The notes: generated from the sequence alone by a model not told the origin. 64,000 bases of DNA from Frateuria hangzhouensis (GCF_026410505.1 NZ_JAPMIU010000001.1:310001-374000), one strand, 5' to 3'. Positions 42,796-55,818 are shown, numbered from the stretch's first letter. Translations and numbers: made by a program.

Positions 42796-44235
42796 TCAGC
42801 CCGCGAAAGCCGCGCGGCACCAGCCCAGCAGCGGGCCCCAATACAGGCCCAGCGCGAGCAGCACCAGCGCGTTGACCGACAGCGTGGCGCGCAGCAAGCC
42901 GTCGGCTTGCGGCCGCAGCTCCTGACCCTCGACCGGCTTGTCGAAGTACATCACCTTGACCACGCGCAGGTAGTAGTACAGGCCGATGATCGCGAACACC
43001 ACGCCGACGAGGGCCAGCCACATCATGCCGGCATGGATCGCCGACTGCAGCACCAACAGTTTGGCGAAGAAGCCGAACATCGGCGGCACGCCCGCCAGCG
43101 AGAACATCGCCAGCATCATCAGGAACGCCATCCACGGCGAACGCTGGTTGAGGCCCTTGAAGTCGTCGATCTCCTCGCACTCGAAGCCGGCACGCGCCAG
43201 CGCCAGGATCACGCCGAAGGCCGCGGTGCTCATCAGCGCATAGCAGATGGCGTAGAACATCGCCGCGGCATAACCCTCAGGGGTGGCATTGACCAGGCCA
43301 AGCAGCAGGTAGCCCATATGCGAGATGGTCGAGTACGCCAGCAGGCGCTTGAGGTTGGTCTGCACGATGGCGACCAGGTTGCCGATCGCCAGCGAGGCGA
43401 CCGCCAGCACGGCCAGCATCATCTGCCACTGCCCCGCCATGCCGCCCATGCCCGACTCGAGCAGGCGGTAGGCCATGCCGAAGGCGGCCAGTTTGGACGT
43501 GGAACCGACAAAGATCGTCACCGAGGTCGGCGCGCCCTGATAGACGTCCGGAATCCACATGTGGAACGGCGCCACGCCCAGCTTGAAGCTGATGCCCACG
43601 ATCATGAAGATCAGGCCGAACACCATCAGGTTGGACATGCCCGCGTGGACTACCGCGCCGTGCAGCTCGGCCAGCGCCAGGGTGCCGGTGGCGCCGTAGA
43701 CCATCGACATGCCGTACAGCAGCATGCCCGAGGACAGCGCGCCCAGCACGAAGTACTTGATCGCGGCCTCGGACGACAACGGCGAATCGCGGTTGAGCGC
43801 CACCAGGCCATACGAGCAGAGCGTCAGCAGCTCCAGGCCCAGGTAGACCATCACCAGGTTGCCGGCCGAAACCAGCAGCATCGCGCCGATGGTCGCGAAG
43901 ATCATCAGCGTGTAGAACTCGCCCTGGAACAGCTTGCGGTCGACCATGTACGGGCGCGAGAAGATGAAGATCAGCGCGGTGCACAGCAACATGAACACCT
44001 TGAGTATCTCGGCCGTCGCGTCGCGCACGAACATGCCGCCGAAGGCGCTCACCGGCGCGTCGGGCTGCCCGGCCACCACCAGGTAGATGCCTACCAGCAG
44101 CACCAGGACTGAAACCCAGTGCAGGATGTTGCGCTGCGCGGGCTTCATCCAGGCGTCCAGCAGCAACAGCAGGCACGCCGCCGCCACCAGGTAGAACTCC
44201 GGCAGCATGATCAGAATGTCGTTGAAAGTCGGCAT
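42796..44235 (-). CDS. nuoN: NADH-quinone oxidoreductase subunit N
   Basis: A 479-residue antiporter-like membrane subunit of complex I involved in proton translocation. It has about 14 hydrophobic helices and the Mrp-type core (FKLGVAPFHMWIPDVYQGAP), including the conserved lysine and histidine residues in the discontinuous helices. It is the last gene of the nuo operon, 16 bases after nuoM, and is followed by a family A repeat. Confidence 0.97.
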   Translation of the reverse strand: MPTFNDILIMLPEFYLVAAACLLLLLDAWMKPAQRNILHWVSVLVLLVGIYLVVAGQPDAPVSAFGGMFVRDATAEILKVFMLLCTALIFIFSRPYMVDRKLFQGEFYTLMIFATIGAMLLVSAGNLVMVYLGLELLTLCSYGLVALNRDSPLSSEAAIKYFVLGALSSGMLLYGMSMVYGATGTLALAELHGAVVHAGMSNLMVFGLIFMIVGISFKLGVAPFHMWIPDVYQGAPTSVTIFVGSTSKLAAFGMAYRLLESGMGGMAGQWQMMLAVLAVASLAIGNLVAIVQTNLKRLLAYSTISHMGYLLLGLVNATPEGYAAAMFYAICYALMSTAAFGVILALARAGFECEEIDDFKGLNQRSPWMAFLMMLAMFSLAGVPPMFGFFAKLLVLQSAIHAGMMWLALVGVVFAIIGLYYYLRVVKVMYFDKPVEGQELRPQADGLLRATLSVNALVLLALGLYWGPLLGWCRAAFAG

Positions 44236-44251
44236 GGGCGTGTGATTCCGC

Positions 44252-45760
44252 TTAGATCTTGTGAACGGCGAGCTGCTGGACCATCTGCGACACCGAGGCG
44301 TCCATCAGGTGGATCAGCGGCTGCGGCCAGATGCCCAACGCCATCACGGCGGCGGCGAAGGCGATCAGCACGAATGCCTCGCGGCCGTTGATGTCCTTCA
44401 TCTGGGCCACGTGCGGGTTGGTGATCTCGCCCCACAGCACGCGCTTGACCATCCACAACGTGTAGGCCGCGCCGATGATCAGGGTGAAGGCGGCAAACAG
44501 CGCGATCCACGGGTTGGCCGCGAAGCTGGCCAGCACCACCATGAACTCGCCGACGAAGCCGCTGGTGCCCGGCAGGCCGGAGTTGGCCATGGCGAACAGC
44601 ACGTAGAAGAAGCCGAACCATGGCATCACGTTGATCAGGCCGCCGTAGTCCTTGATCTGGCGCGTGTGCAGGCGGTCGTACATCACGCCGATGCAGGTAA
44701 ACATCGCGCCCGAAACGAAGCCATGCGAGATCATCTGCACCATCGCGCCCTGCATGCCCAGATTGGCCGCATCCAGGTCGTTGGCGTCGCGCACCAGCAT
44801 GAAGGCGATGAAGATGCCGAGCGTGACGAAGCCCATGTGCGCTACGGACGAATACGCCACCAGCTTCTTCATGTCCTCCTGCACCAGCGCCACGTAACCG
44901 ATGTAGACGATCGCGATGAGGCTGAGCACGATCACGATCCAGGCGAAATGGTCGCCCGCATCCGGGGTGATCGGCAGGATGAAGCGCAGGAAACCGTAGG
45001 TGCCCACCTTCAGCATCACCGCGGCCAGCACCACGGAACCGCCGGTCGGCGCCTCCACGTGGGCGTCCGGCAACCAGGTGTGCACCGGCACCATCGGCAC
45101 CTTGATCGCAAAGGCCAGCAGGAAGGCGAAGAACAGCCAGGTCTGCTCCTTCATCGTCAGCGGCAGCGCCGCCAGCGTGTGCAGGTCGAAGGTGCCCGCC
45201 TTCAGGTACAGGTAAATCAACCCGATCAGCATGAAGATCGAGCCGAGGAACGTGTAGATGAAGAACTTCAGCGTTGCATACACGCGCCGCGGGCCGCCCC
45301 AGACGCCGATCAGGATGAACATCGGGATCAGCATCGCCTCGAAGAACACGTAGAACAGCAAGGCGTCGGTGGCGCAGAACACGCCGATCATCAGGCCCTC
45401 GAGCACCAGCATCGCGGCCATGTACTGGTGCGGCTTGTCCTGGATCACCTCCCAGGCGCCGACGATCACCAGGATGCCGACGAACGTGGTGAGCAGGATC
45501 AGCGCGATGGAAATGCCATCCACGGCAAGGCCGTAGTTGACCCCGAGCGAGGCGATCCAGACGTGGCTTTCGGCCAGCTGCATGGCGCCGTTGGCGGCGT
45601 CGTGGGCCGGCAGCAGGCACAGGCTGGCCACGAAGGTCAGCACCGCCACCAGCAGCGCGAGCCAGCGGGCCAGGCCCGGGCGGCCGGAGCCGGCCAGCAG
45701 CACGGGAATCGCGCCGACGATGGGGAGCCAGATCAGCAGGCTGAGCAAATGATTGAACAT
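44252..45760 (-). CDS. nuoM: NADH-quinone oxidoreductase subunit M
   Basis: A 502-residue antiporter-like proton-pumping subunit with about 14 membrane helices. The signature KVPMVPVHTWLPDAHVEAP and the key glutamate in FYVFFEAMLIPMF are present. It lies between nuoL and nuoN with gaps of 13 and 16 bases. Length matches the family (509 in E. coli). Confidence 0.97.
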   Translation of the reverse strand: MFNHLLSLLIWLPIVGAIPVLLAGSGRPGLARWLALLVAVLTFVASLCLLPAHDAANGAMQLAESHVWIASLGVNYGLAVDGISIALILLTTFVGILVIVGAWEVIQDKPHQYMAAMLVLEGLMIGVFCATDALLFYVFFEAMLIPMFILIGVWGGPRRVYATLKFFIYTFLGSIFMLIGLIYLYLKAGTFDLHTLAALPLTMKEQTWLFFAFLLAFAIKVPMVPVHTWLPDAHVEAPTGGSVVLAAVMLKVGTYGFLRFILPITPDAGDHFAWIVIVLSLIAIVYIGYVALVQEDMKKLVAYSSVAHMGFVTLGIFIAFMLVRDANDLDAANLGMQGAMVQMISHGFVSGAMFTCIGVMYDRLHTRQIKDYGGLINVMPWFGFFYVLFAMANSGLPGTSGFVGEFMVVLASFAANPWIALFAAFTLIIGAAYTLWMVKRVLWGEITNPHVAQMKDINGREAFVLIAFAAAVMALGIWPQPLIHLMDASVSQMVQQLAVHKI

Positions 45761-45773
45761 GGAGCGTGCTTCC

Positions 45774-47828
45774 TTATTGCCCGATCAGCCCGGATCCGAA
45801 GACCCAGAACCCGCCCAGCAGCAGGATCAGGCCGAGAATCATCGCGAAGGCGTAGTGGTAGAGGTAGCCCGACTGCAGGCGGCGCACACCGGCAGCGATG
45901 CCGCGCACCACGCCCGCCGAACCGTTGACCATGGCGCCGTCGATCACAGCCGCGTCGCCGGCTTTCCAGAACAGGCGGCCGAGTTTCACGCCGCCGCGGG
46001 CAAAGATCGCGAAGTAGACGTCGTCGACCCAGTACTTGCGGTCCAGCACCGTCCACAGCGGCATGAGCTCGTTCTTGATCTTGCCGGCCATGGCCGGGTT
46101 GAACAGGTAGATGTAGGTGGTGATCACGAAGGCGAGCACCACCAGCGCGAATGGCCAGCTCAACAGGCCATGCAGGGCCATCGCGGCCGGGCCATGGAAT
46201 TCGCGGCCCAGTTCGCCCAGCACGTTGTTGGCTTCCTCCACATGGATCGCCTGGCCGAACCAGTCGCCGAACAGCATCGGTCCGATCGTGAAGAACCCGA
46301 CCAGCAACGAGGGGATCGCCAGCAGGATCAGCGGCAGCGTCACCACCCAGGGCGACTCGTGCGGCGCGTGTTCCAGCTCGCCCGGCTTGTGACCGTGGTG
46401 CGGATCGTCTGAATGCGCGTCGCCGTGCGCGGCATGAGCGTGGTGGTCGACTACCGTGAAGCGCTCCTTGCCGTGGAAGGTCAGATACATCTGGCGGAAC
46501 GTGTACAGCGCGGTGACGAAGGCACCGATCAGCACGCAGACATAGGCGTAACCCGAGCCCCAGCGATGCGATTCACCGACCGCCTCGATGATTGCGTCCT
46601 TCGAGTAGAAGCCCGAGGTGAACGGAATCGCCACCAGCGCCAGCGAGCCGATCCACATGGTGATCCAGGTGATCGGCATGTACTTGCGCAGGCCGCCCAT
46701 GTAGCGCATGTCCTGCTCGTGGTGCATGGCGATGATCACCGAGCCCGCGCCCAGGAACAGCAACGCCTTGAAGAACGCGTGGGTCATCAGGTGGAACACC
46801 GCGCCGGCGTAGGCGGACACGCCCAGCGCCACGGTCATGTAGCCCAGCTGCGACAGCGTCGAGTAGGCGACCACGCGCTTGATGTCGTTCTGCACGATGC
46901 CGATCAGGCCGGTGAACAGGGCGCCGGTGGCGCCGATCACCATCACGAAGCTGAGCGCGCCTTCGGACAATTCGAAGAACGGCGACATGCGCGCGACCAT
47001 GAAGATGCCCGCGGTCACCATCGTCGCGGCATGGATCAGCGCCGAGATGGGGGTCGGGCCTTCCATCGAATCGGGCAGCCACACATGCAGCGGAACCTGC
47101 GCCGACTTGCCCATCGCGCCGACGAACAGCAGCACGCAGATCACCGTGGCCGCGTCCCAGTGCGTGGTCGAGGTCAGCGCCAGCGTCTTGCCGATCAGGC
47201 TGGGCGCGTTTTCGAAGGCGGTGGCGTAATCCAGCGTGCCCAGGAAATACAGCACCGCCGCGATGCCCAGCAAAAAGCCGAAGTCGCCCACGCGGTTGAC
47301 CAGGAACGCCTTGAGGTTGGCGAAGATCGCGGTCGGCCGCTTGTACCAGAAGCCGATCAGCAGGTAGGACACCAGGCCCACGCCTTCCCAGCCGAAGAAC
47401 AGCTGCATGAAGTTGTTGCTCATCACGAGCATCAACATCGCGAAGGTGAACAGCGAGATGTAGCTGAAGAAGCGCTGGTAGCCGGGGTCGTCGGCCATGT
47501 AGCCGATGGTGTAGACGTGCACCAGCAGCGACACGAAGGTCACCACCACCATCATCATGGCGGTGAGACGGTCGACCAGGAAGCCGACGCTGACATGCAG
47601 GCGGCCGATCTCGAACCAGGTGTAGATGTCCTGGTTGTAGCTCGACGCGCCGCCGGCGGTGAGCTGGTAGAGCACGTAGAACGACAGCGCGCAGGAGACA
47701 GCCAAGCCAAGGATGGTCACGCTGTGCGCGCCCACGCGACCGATCTGCTTGCCGAGGAAGCCGGCCAGCAGGCAGCCGACAAGGGGCGCCAACGCGATGA
47801 TCAGCAGGATGTTCGTGGACAATTGCAT
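45774..47828 (-). CDS. nuoL: NADH-quinone oxidoreductase subunit L
   Basis: A 684-residue distal antiporter-like subunit, with about 16 helices including the long lateral helix. The core motif SAQVPLHVWLPDSMEGPTPI is present. It is some 70 residues longer than E. coli NuoL (613). Part of this is a histidine-rich hydrophilic loop at residues about 458-494 (HHAHAAHGD, then DDPHHGHKPGE) between membrane helices. It starts four bases after nuoK. Confidence 0.97.
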   Translation of the reverse strand: MQLSTNILLIIALAPLVGCLLAGFLGKQIGRVGAHSVTILGLAVSCALSFYVLYQLTAGGASSYNQDIYTWFEIGRLHVSVGFLVDRLTAMMMVVVTFVSLLVHVYTIGYMADDPGYQRFFSYISLFTFAMLMLVMSNNFMQLFFGWEGVGLVSYLLIGFWYKRPTAIFANLKAFLVNRVGDFGFLLGIAAVLYFLGTLDYATAFENAPSLIGKTLALTSTTHWDAATVICVLLFVGAMGKSAQVPLHVWLPDSMEGPTPISALIHAATMVTAGIFMVARMSPFFELSEGALSFVMVIGATGALFTGLIGIVQNDIKRVVAYSTLSQLGYMTVALGVSAYAGAVFHLMTHAFFKALLFLGAGSVIIAMHHEQDMRYMGGLRKYMPITWITMWIGSLALVAIPFTSGFYSKDAIIEAVGESHRWGSGYAYVCVLIGAFVTALYTFRQMYLTFHGKERFTVVDHHAHAAHGDAHSDDPHHGHKPGELEHAPHESPWVVTLPLILLAIPSLLVGFFTIGPMLFGDWFGQAIHVEEANNVLGELGREFHGPAAMALHGLLSWPFALVVLAFVITTYIYLFNPAMAGKIKNELMPLWTVLDRKYWVDDVYFAIFARGGVKLGRLFWKAGDAAVIDGAMVNGSAGVVRGIAAGVRRLQSGYLYHYAFAMILGLILLLGGFWVFGSGLIGQ

Positions 47829-47832
47829 CGGC

Positions 47833-48138
47833 TCAGCCCTTCATCGAGTCGATTTCGGCGACGTTGACCGTGCTGCGGTTGCGGAACAGCAGCACCAGGA
47901 TCGCCAGGCCGATCGCGGACTCGGCGGCCGCGACGGTGAGGATGAAGAACACGAACACCTGGCCGCCCACGTCGCCAAGGAAGCGCGAGAACGCCACGAA
48001 GTTCATGTTCACCGCAAGCAGCATCAACTCGATCGCCATCAGCAGCACGATCACGTTCTTGCGGTTGATGAACAGACCGGCCACGGCGATGCAGAACAGC
48101 ACCGCGCCGAGCACGATGAAATGCGACAGCGTGATCAT
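47833..48138 (-). CDS. nuoK: NADH-quinone oxidoreductase subunit K
   Basis: A 101-residue subunit with three membrane helices, carrying the conserved glutamates in the second and third helices ([15 protein letters not shown] and [13 protein letters not shown]). It is homologous to MrpC-type subunits. The ATG overlaps the nuoJ stop by four bases. Confidence 0.97.
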   Translation of the reverse strand: MITLSHFIVLGAVLFCIAVAGLFINRKNVIVLLMAIELMLLAVNMNFVAFSRFLGDVGGQVFVFFILTVAAAESAIGLAILVLLFRNRSTVNVAEIDSMKG

Positions 48139-48782
48139 TGCAGCGGCTCCTGCGAGGCAGTCGGTTCATCCGGGCGCGAGGGCGCCATCTTGACCACGCG
48201 GATGCGGTCGCGCGGGTTCACGCGCACCTGCTCGCTGGCCGACTCATGCCGCTTGTCGCCGCGCTGGCGCAACGTCAACGCCACCGCCACCACCACGCCC
48301 ACGGTAAGGATCACCGCGGCGATCTCGAACGGCAGCAGGTACTGCGTGTACAGCGCCCCGCCCAGCCAGGCGGTGTTGGACAGGCCCACGGCGGCGGCCG
48401 GATCGGCGCCCAGCACGTGCGCGTGCATCGCACGCACGCCGATCAGGGCCAGCATTTCGCCGAGCATGACCAGCGCCACGATGATGCCAACCGGCAGGTA
48501 GCGGATGAAGCCTTCGCGCACCTGCTCCATCTTGATGTCGAGCATCATCACGACGAACAGGAACAGCACCATCACCGCGCCCACGTAGACCACGATCAGC
48601 GCGATGGCCAGGAACTCGGCCTCGGCCAGCAGCCAGATGCAGGCGGTGCTGAAGAAGGCCAGCACCAGCGAGAGCACCGCGTGCACCGAGTTCTTCACCG
48701 TGATCACCGCCAGGGCGGCGGCCACGGTAACGGCGGCGAAGCCGTAGAAGCAGATCAATTGCAGAAGGTTGGTATCGATCAT
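48135..48782 (-). CDS. nuoJ: NADH-quinone oxidoreductase subunit J
   Basis: A 215-residue membrane subunit with five predicted helices. The third helix carries the conserved [16 protein letters not shown] segment with the pi-bulge region. A hydrophilic, basic C terminus follows. It overlaps nuoK by four bases. Confidence 0.96.
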   Translation of the reverse strand: MIDTNLLQLICFYGFAAVTVAAALAVITVKNSVHAVLSLVLAFFSTACIWLLAEAEFLAIALIVVYVGAVMVLFLFVVMMLDIKMEQVREGFIRYLPVGIIVALVMLGEMLALIGVRAMHAHVLGADPAAAVGLSNTAWLGGALYTQYLLPFEIAAVILTVGVVVAVALTLRQRGDKRHESASEQVRVNPRDRIRVVKMAPSRPDEPTASQEPLQ

Positions 48783-48794
48783 GTCGGTGGCCCC

Positions 48795-49286
48795 TTAGCG
48801 GTACGCCGCGTCTTGCGCGCGGGCCGCGGCGATTTCCGGCTCGAAGCGGTCGCCGATGGCGAGCAGCTGCGCCTTGGTCACCACGTTCTGGCCACGCTGT
48901 TCGAAGTGGTATTCCAGCACCGATGTCTCGACGATCGAATCGACCGGGCAGCTCTCCTCGCAGAAGCCGCAGAAGATGCACTTGAACAGGTCGATGTCGT
49001 AGCGCGTGGTGCGGCGCTGGCCGTCGCCCTCGCGCGGAGCCGAATCGATGGTGATCGCCAGCGCCGGGCACACCGCCTCGCACAGCTTGCAGGCGATACA
49101 GCGCTCTTCGCCGTTCGGATAGCGGCGCAGCGCGTGCAGGCCGCGGAAGCGGTTCGAGCGCGGGATGTGCTCCATCGGGAAGCGCACGGTGTACTTGGGC
49201 TTGAACATGTAGCGCAGGGTCAGCGCCATGCCCTTGAGCAGCTCGATGAGCAGCAGGCTCTTGAAGTAGTCGGTAATGCGGTTCAT
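48795..49286 (-). CDS. nuoI: NADH-quinone oxidoreductase subunit I
   Basis: A 163-residue peripheral subunit with two 4Fe-4S clusters (N6a and N6b) passing electrons toward quinone. The two ferredoxin motifs [12 protein letters not shown] and [12 protein letters not shown] are both intact. The N terminus starts [19 protein letters not shown] with an amphipathic membrane-contacting helix. The ATG at 49286 lies eight bases after the nuoH stop. Confidence 0.98.
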   Translation of the reverse strand: MNRITDYFKSLLLIELLKGMALTLRYMFKPKYTVRFPMEHIPRSNRFRGLHALRRYPNGEERCIACKLCEAVCPALAITIDSAPREGDGQRRTTRYDIDLFKCIFCGFCEESCPVDSIVETSVLEYHFEQRGQNVVTKAQLLAIGDRFEPEIAAARAQDAAYR

Positions 49287-49294
49287 GAGTTGCC

Positions 49295-50347
49295 TTATGC
49301 CCCCGTTCCGGCGATGACCCAGCCGAAGTACTTCATGCAGCCGGCCACGAGGACCCACACGATCGTGATGGGAATGAACACCTTCCAGCCCAGCCGCATG
49401 ATCTGGTCGTAGCGGTAGCGCGGGAACGTTGCGCGGAACCACAGGAACAGGAAGGACATCAGGAAGGCCTTGATCAGCAGCCAGATGATGCTGCCGGTCC
49501 AGATCCAGTTGACCCACGGCGAGACGTCGGCGGTGATCCAGCCCTGCAGCGGGCTCAGCCAGCCGCCCAGGAAGAAGATCGAGGCGAGGAAGCTCACCAG
49601 GATCATGTTCGCGTACTCGGCCAGGAAGAAGATCGCGAAGGCCGAGCCCGAATATTCCACGTGGAAGCCGGCGACGATTTCCGATTCACCTTCGGCCACG
49701 TCGAACGGCGCGCGGTTGGTCTCGGCCACGCCGGAGATGAAGTAGACGATGAACACCGGCAGCAGCGGCAGCCAGAACCAGTCGAGGAAGCCCTTGCCGC
49801 CACCCTGCGCATGCACGATGTCGGTCAGGTTGAGAGAACCGGCCAGCACCAGCACGCAGACCAGCGACAAACCCATGGCCAGCTCGTAGGAAATCACCTG
49901 CGCGGCCGAGCGCATGGCGCCGAGCAACGCGTAGCGCGAGTTCGACGCCCAACCGGCCAGGATGATGCCGTACACGCCCAGCGAGGTCATCGCCAGCAGG
50001 TACAGCAGGCCGGCGTTGACGTTGGCCAGCACCATCCTGTCGTCGAACGGAACCACCGCCCACGCCGCGAACGCCGGCACCAATGCGAGCAGCGGCGCGA
50101 GGTAATACAGCACGCGGTTGGCGCTGGAGGGAAGGATCACTTCCTTCAGCAACAGCTTCACCACGTCGGCGAACGCCTGCAGGATGCCGAACGGGCCGAT
50201 CTTGTTCGGCCCCATGCGCACGTGCATCCAGCCGATGACCTTGCGCTCCCAGTACACGAACATGGCCACCGCGAGGATCAGCGGCACCGCGATGCACAGG
50301 ATGTAGACGACCGGCCAGACCAGCTCGTTGAGGAGTTGTTCGCCCAT
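49295..50347 (-). CDS. nuoH: NADH-quinone oxidoreductase subunit H
   Basis: A 350-residue membrane subunit forming much of the quinone-binding site, with eight helices. Conserved segments are [35 protein letters not shown] and the charged cytoplasmic loops. It starts three bases after nuoG and ends before nuoI. Confidence 0.98.
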   Translation of the reverse strand: MGEQLLNELVWPVVYILCIAVPLILAVAMFVYWERKVIGWMHVRMGPNKIGPFGILQAFADVVKLLLKEVILPSSANRVLYYLAPLLALVPAFAAWAVVPFDDRMVLANVNAGLLYLLAMTSLGVYGIILAGWASNSRYALLGAMRSAAQVISYELAMGLSLVCVLVLAGSLNLTDIVHAQGGGKGFLDWFWLPLLPVFIVYFISGVAETNRAPFDVAEGESEIVAGFHVEYSGSAFAIFFLAEYANMILVSFLASIFFLGGWLSPLQGWITADVSPWVNWIWTGSIIWLLIKAFLMSFLFLWFRATFPRYRYDQIMRLGWKVFIPITIVWVLVAGCMKYFGWVIAGTGA

Positions 50348-50350
50348 GGG

Positions 50351-52680
50351 TTACGCCTTGCTCAGGGTGATGGCCGCGCCGTACGGCGGCAGCGTGGCGG
50401 TCAGGTCGTGCGCGGCCTCGATCCACACCGCGCCGTTGGGCACGGCGTCATCGATGGCAACCGGCAGCAGCGCATCGGCGAGGCGCACCTGCGCGCCGGA
50501 GGTGAGGCCCTGGTGCATGGCCTCGTTGGCGTTCATGCGCACGGCCGCCGGGCGGTTGATCGGATGCGCGTTGAGCGCGGTGGCCCGGCGCAGCACGGCG
50601 TCGCCGCGGTAGATCGGCCAGGTCGCCAGTCGCACCAGGCCGCCCGCCCCACCCTGGCGAGGGGCCAGGGACGTGGCGTGCGACGGCAACGGACGCTCGG
50701 TGATGCCCTCGCGCAGGCCGGCCAGGTCGTCGAACTCGAAACCACCCAACTGCAGCAGGCCGCCGAGTGCGCGCAGCACCTTCCAGCCGGCACGCGCCTC
50801 GCCGGGCGCCTTGGCGCCGGCCAGCGCGCTCTGCGCCAGGCCGTCCACGTTGACCAGGGTGCCGTCGGTTTCCGGCAGCAGCGCGATGGGCAGAATGACG
50901 TTCGCCACCTCGCGAAGCGCTTCACCGGCGTAGGCGCTGAACGCCACCACCGCCTGCGCGCCGCGTAACGCCGCCAGCGCCTTGGCGCCATCGGAGAAAT
51001 CGTGCGGCGGCTCGACGCCGTAGAGCACGTAGCCCTTGCGCGGCTGGGCGAGCATCGCCTGCGCGTCGAGGCCACCGTTGCCGGGCAGCAGGCCACCCTG
51101 CCCCAGGCCCAGCGCGTTGGCGCCGACCGGCAGTTCGTTGTAGCCGGCACCGGTGGCCTGTGCGATGAAACGCGCCACGGCACGCAGCCACGAGGCCTGC
51201 GGATGCGTGGCGGCGGCCTCGCCCAGGATCACCACGGCCTTGCCGGCCTTGAGCACGGCGATCGCGTCGCGGTCGCCCTCGTCATGCTGTGCGCCGTTGA
51301 TGGCGTCGGCCAGTGCGGCCGGTGCGGCGGCGCCGTCGGCAACCGCCGCCTTGGCCAGCGCCAGCAGCGCATCGACCAATGCAACCGGCGACACGATCGC
51401 CTCGCCAGCCAGCGCGTAGTTGAAGCCGAAGCGCGCCGGATTGACCGTGTAAACCTTGGCGCCACGCTTGACCGCCTGGTGCAGGCGATGATTGAGCAGC
51501 GGCATTTCGTAACGCAGGTCCGAGCCCACCAGCAGCGCGCCGGTGACCTGGCTGACCTCGGCGACGGGCACTTCGAAGCGGGCCGCGACCGGACGGTCGG
51601 ACAGGTCCAGCTGGCGCAGGCGATGGTCGACGTGCGCGCTGCCCAACCCGCGGGCCAGTCGCACCAGCAGGTCGCCTTCCTCGTTGGTGGTGGCGGGCGA
51701 GGCCAGAATGCCCAGTTCGCTGCCCGGCACCGACTTAAGCGCCTCGGCGGCGGCGGAGAGCGCCTCTTCCCAGCTCGCCTGCTGCCACTGGCCGTTGCGC
51801 TTGATCTGCGGCGCGTGCACGCGGTCGGCGGCGTACAGGCCCTGGTAGCTGAAGCGGTCACGGTCGGACAGCCAGCACTCGTTGATGGCTTCGTTGTCGC
51901 GCGGCACCGTGCGCAGCACTTCGCCGCGGCGCGTATGCAGCCACAGATTCGAGCCGAGCGCATCGTGGTAGGCGATCGACGGACGCGCGATCAGCTCCCA
52001 GGCGCGCGCCTGGAACTGGAACGGCTTGTTGGTCAGCGCGCCGACCGGGCAGACGTCGATGATGTTGCCCGAGAGCTCGGTCTCGACGGTCTTGCCGATG
52101 TACGTGCCGATCTGCAGGTTCTCGCCGCGGTTCATGCCGCCGAGCTCGTAGGTGCCGGCGATCTCGCTGGTGAAGCGCACGCAGCGCGTGCACTGGATGC
52201 AGCGGGTCATCTCGGTGGCGACCAGCGGACCGATGTTCTCGTCGGCGATGGTGCGCTTGCGCTCGGTGTAGCGCGACACGCTGCGGCCGTAGCCCAGCGC
52301 CACGTCCTGCAGCTCGCACTCGCCGCCCTGGTCGCAGATCGGGCAATCCAGCGGGTGGTTGATCAGAAGGAACTCCATCACGTCCTTCTGGAACTTCAGC
52401 GCCTTGTCCGAGCGCGTCATCACCTTCATGCCCTCGGCCACCGGGGTGGCGCAGGCCGGCTGCGGCTTGGGCATCAGCTTGCCGCCCATCTCCACGTCGA
52501 CCAGGCACATGCGGCAGTTGGCGGCGATCGGGAGCTTGCGGTGATAGCAGAAACGCGGGATCGCCACGCCGATCGCATCGGCGGCTTCGATGATCATCGC
52601 GCCCTTGCGGATCTGCGTGGGCTTGCCGTCGACCTCGATATTGATCAGGTCCGGCGCGGTGGTGGTCGGCTGCGCGCTCA

Positions 52681-52681
<1 letters not shown>
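50351..52681 (-). CDS. nuoG: NADH-quinone oxidoreductase subunit G
   Basis: A 776-residue iron-sulfur subunit of the peripheral arm. Its N-terminal 2Fe-2S ferredoxin domain includes CYHRKLPIAANCRMCLVDVE; the N3-type segment H-x-x-DC-x-x-C-x-x-x-x-x-C (HPLDCPICDQGGEC) and the 4Fe-4S motif CIQCTRCVRF follow. The large C-terminal region is molybdopterin-oxidoreductase-like but without a molybdenum ligand. The ATG shares one base with the nuoF stop (TGATG). Confidence 0.98.
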
Positions 52682-54006
<1,325 letters not shown>

Positions 54007-54014
54007 GCCCTGCC

Positions 54015-54542
54015 TCACTCCAGACCGTCGAGAATTTCATCGAGCTTCTCGGGGGTGAGCCGCTCGTGGTAATGCCCATTGACCGTCATCGCCGGCGCGT
54101 ACACGCAGGCGGCGATGCATTCCTCTTCACGCTTGAGATAGACGCGCCCGTCCGGCGTGCTCTCGCCGAGCTTGACGCCCAGCTTCTTCTCGCAGTGGCG
54201 CACCAGGCCCTCGGCACCGTTGAGCCAGCACGAGATATTGGTGCAGATCGCCACGTTGTTGCGACCCACCGGCTTGGTCTCGAGCATCGAATAGAAGCTC
54301 GCCACCTCGTAGCCCCAGATGGCGGGCAGGTCGAGGTACCTGGTCACCGCGGTGATGAGCTCGTCGGTAAGGAAGCCCTGGTTCTGCTCCTGCGCGGCGA
54401 ACAGCGCCTGGATAAGTGCCGAGCGCTTGCGGTCGGCCGGGAACCTGGCGACCCATTCATCGATGTGGTGGCGGGTGTGCTCGCTCAGCACGACGAGCGG
54501 ATCGACGTGCTTGACCTGCTCGTAGTTGTTGGTGGGTTTCAT
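54015..54542 (-). CDS. nuoE: NADH-quinone oxidoreductase subunit E
   Basis: A 175-residue thioredoxin-fold subunit carrying the 2Fe-2S cluster N1a. The four ligands lie in [10 protein letters not shown] and [11 protein letters not shown]. The helical N terminus contains [16 protein letters not shown]. It lies 22 bases after nuoD. Confidence 0.97.
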   Translation of the reverse strand: MKPTNNYEQVKHVDPLVVLSEHTRHHIDEWVARFPADRKRSALIQALFAAQEQNQGFLTDELITAVTRYLDLPAIWGYEVASFYSMLETKPVGRNNVAICTNISCWLNGAEGLVRHCEKKLGVKLGESTPDGRVYLKREEECIAACVYAPAMTVNGHYHERLTPEKLDEILDGLE

Positions 54543-54564
54543 GGGGAATCTCCGTGGTGCCGGC

Positions 54565-55818
54565 TTAGCGGTCGACTTCGCCGAACACGAGATCGTAGGT
54601 GCCGATCATCGCCACCACGTCGGCCAGCATGTGGCCGCTGACGGTGGCGTCCATCGACGACAGATGGGCGAAACCCGGCGCGCGCAGGTGCACGCGGAAG
54701 GGCTTGTTGGCGCCGTCGGACACCAGGTAGCAGCCGAACTCGCCCTTCGGCGCCTCGACCGCGCAATAGGTCTCGCCAGCGGGCACGCCGTAGCCCTCGG
54801 TGAACAGCTTGAAGTGATGGATGAGCGCTTCCATGCTCTCCTTCATCTCGGCGCGCGAAGGCGGCGCCACCTTGAAGTTGGTCACCATCACCGGACCCGG
54901 GTTGGCACGCAGCCAGTCCACGCACTGCTTGATGATGCGGTTGGACTGGCGCATCTCTTCCACGCGCACCAGGTAGCGGTCGTAGCAATCGCCGTTGACG
55001 CCCACCGGGATGTCGAAATCCATCTCGGCGTACTTGGCATAGGGCTGCTTCTTGCGCAGGTCCCACTCGACGCCCGAACCGCGGAGCATCGCGCCGGTCA
55101 TGCCCCAGGCCTTGGCCTTTTCGGGGCTGATCACGCCGATGCCGACGGTGCGCTGCTTCCAGATGCGGTTGGTGGTGAGCAGGTCTTCGTATTCGTCCAC
55201 GCGGCCCGGGAAAATGCGGGTGAACTCCTCGATGAAGTCCAGCATCGAGCCCTCGCGCGCCGAGTTGATGCGCTTGAGATCCGCACCCTTGTGCCAGGGC
55301 GATTCCTTGTACTGCGGCATGCGGTCCGGCAGGTCGCGGTAGACGCCGCCCGGGCGATAGTAGGTCGCGTGCATGCGCGCGCCCGAGACCGCCTCGTAGA
55401 CGTCCATCAGTTCCTCGCGCTCGCGGAACGCGTACAGGAACACCGCCATCGCACCCAGGTCGAGCGCGTTGGAGCCGATCCACATCAGGTGGTTCAGGAT
55501 GCGGGTGATCTCGTCGAACATCGTGCGGATGTACTGCGCACGCTCCGGCGCCTCGATGCCCAGCAGGGTCTCGATCGCGCGCACGTAGGCGTGCTCGTTG
55601 CACATCATCGACACGTAGTCCAGGCGATCCATGTAGCCGATCGACTGGTTGAACGGCTTGGACTCGGCCAGCTTCTCGGTGCCGCGGTGGAGCAGGCCCA
55701 CGTGCGGGTCGGCGCGCACCACGGTCTCGCCATCCATCTCCAGCACCAGGCGCAGCACGCCGTGCGCGGCCGGATGCTGGGGGCCGAAGTTCATCGTGTA
55801 GTTGCGGATTTCCTGCAT
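54565..55818 (-). CDS. nuoD: NADH-quinone oxidoreductase subunit D
   Basis: A 417-residue 49-kDa-type subunit, related to NiFe-hydrogenase large subunits, forming the quinone site. It starts [20 protein letters not shown] with the conserved histidines and contains [13 protein letters not shown] and the invariant C-terminal GEVDR. nuoC and nuoD are separate genes here, unlike the fused nuoCD of E. coli. Confidence 0.98.
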   Translation of the reverse strand: MQEIRNYTMNFGPQHPAAHGVLRLVLEMDGETVVRADPHVGLLHRGTEKLAESKPFNQSIGYMDRLDYVSMMCNEHAYVRAIETLLGIEAPERAQYIRTMFDEITRILNHLMWIGSNALDLGAMAVFLYAFREREELMDVYEAVSGARMHATYYRPGGVYRDLPDRMPQYKESPWHKGADLKRINSAREGSMLDFIEEFTRIFPGRVDEYEDLLTTNRIWKQRTVGIGVISPEKAKAWGMTGAMLRGSGVEWDLRKKQPYAKYAEMDFDIPVGVNGDCYDRYLVRVEEMRQSNRIIKQCVDWLRANPGPVMVTNFKVAPPSRAEMKESMEALIHHFKLFTEGYGVPAGETYCAVEAPKGEFGCYLVSDGANKPFRVHLRAPGFAHLSSMDATVSGHMLADVVAMIGTYDLVFGEVDR

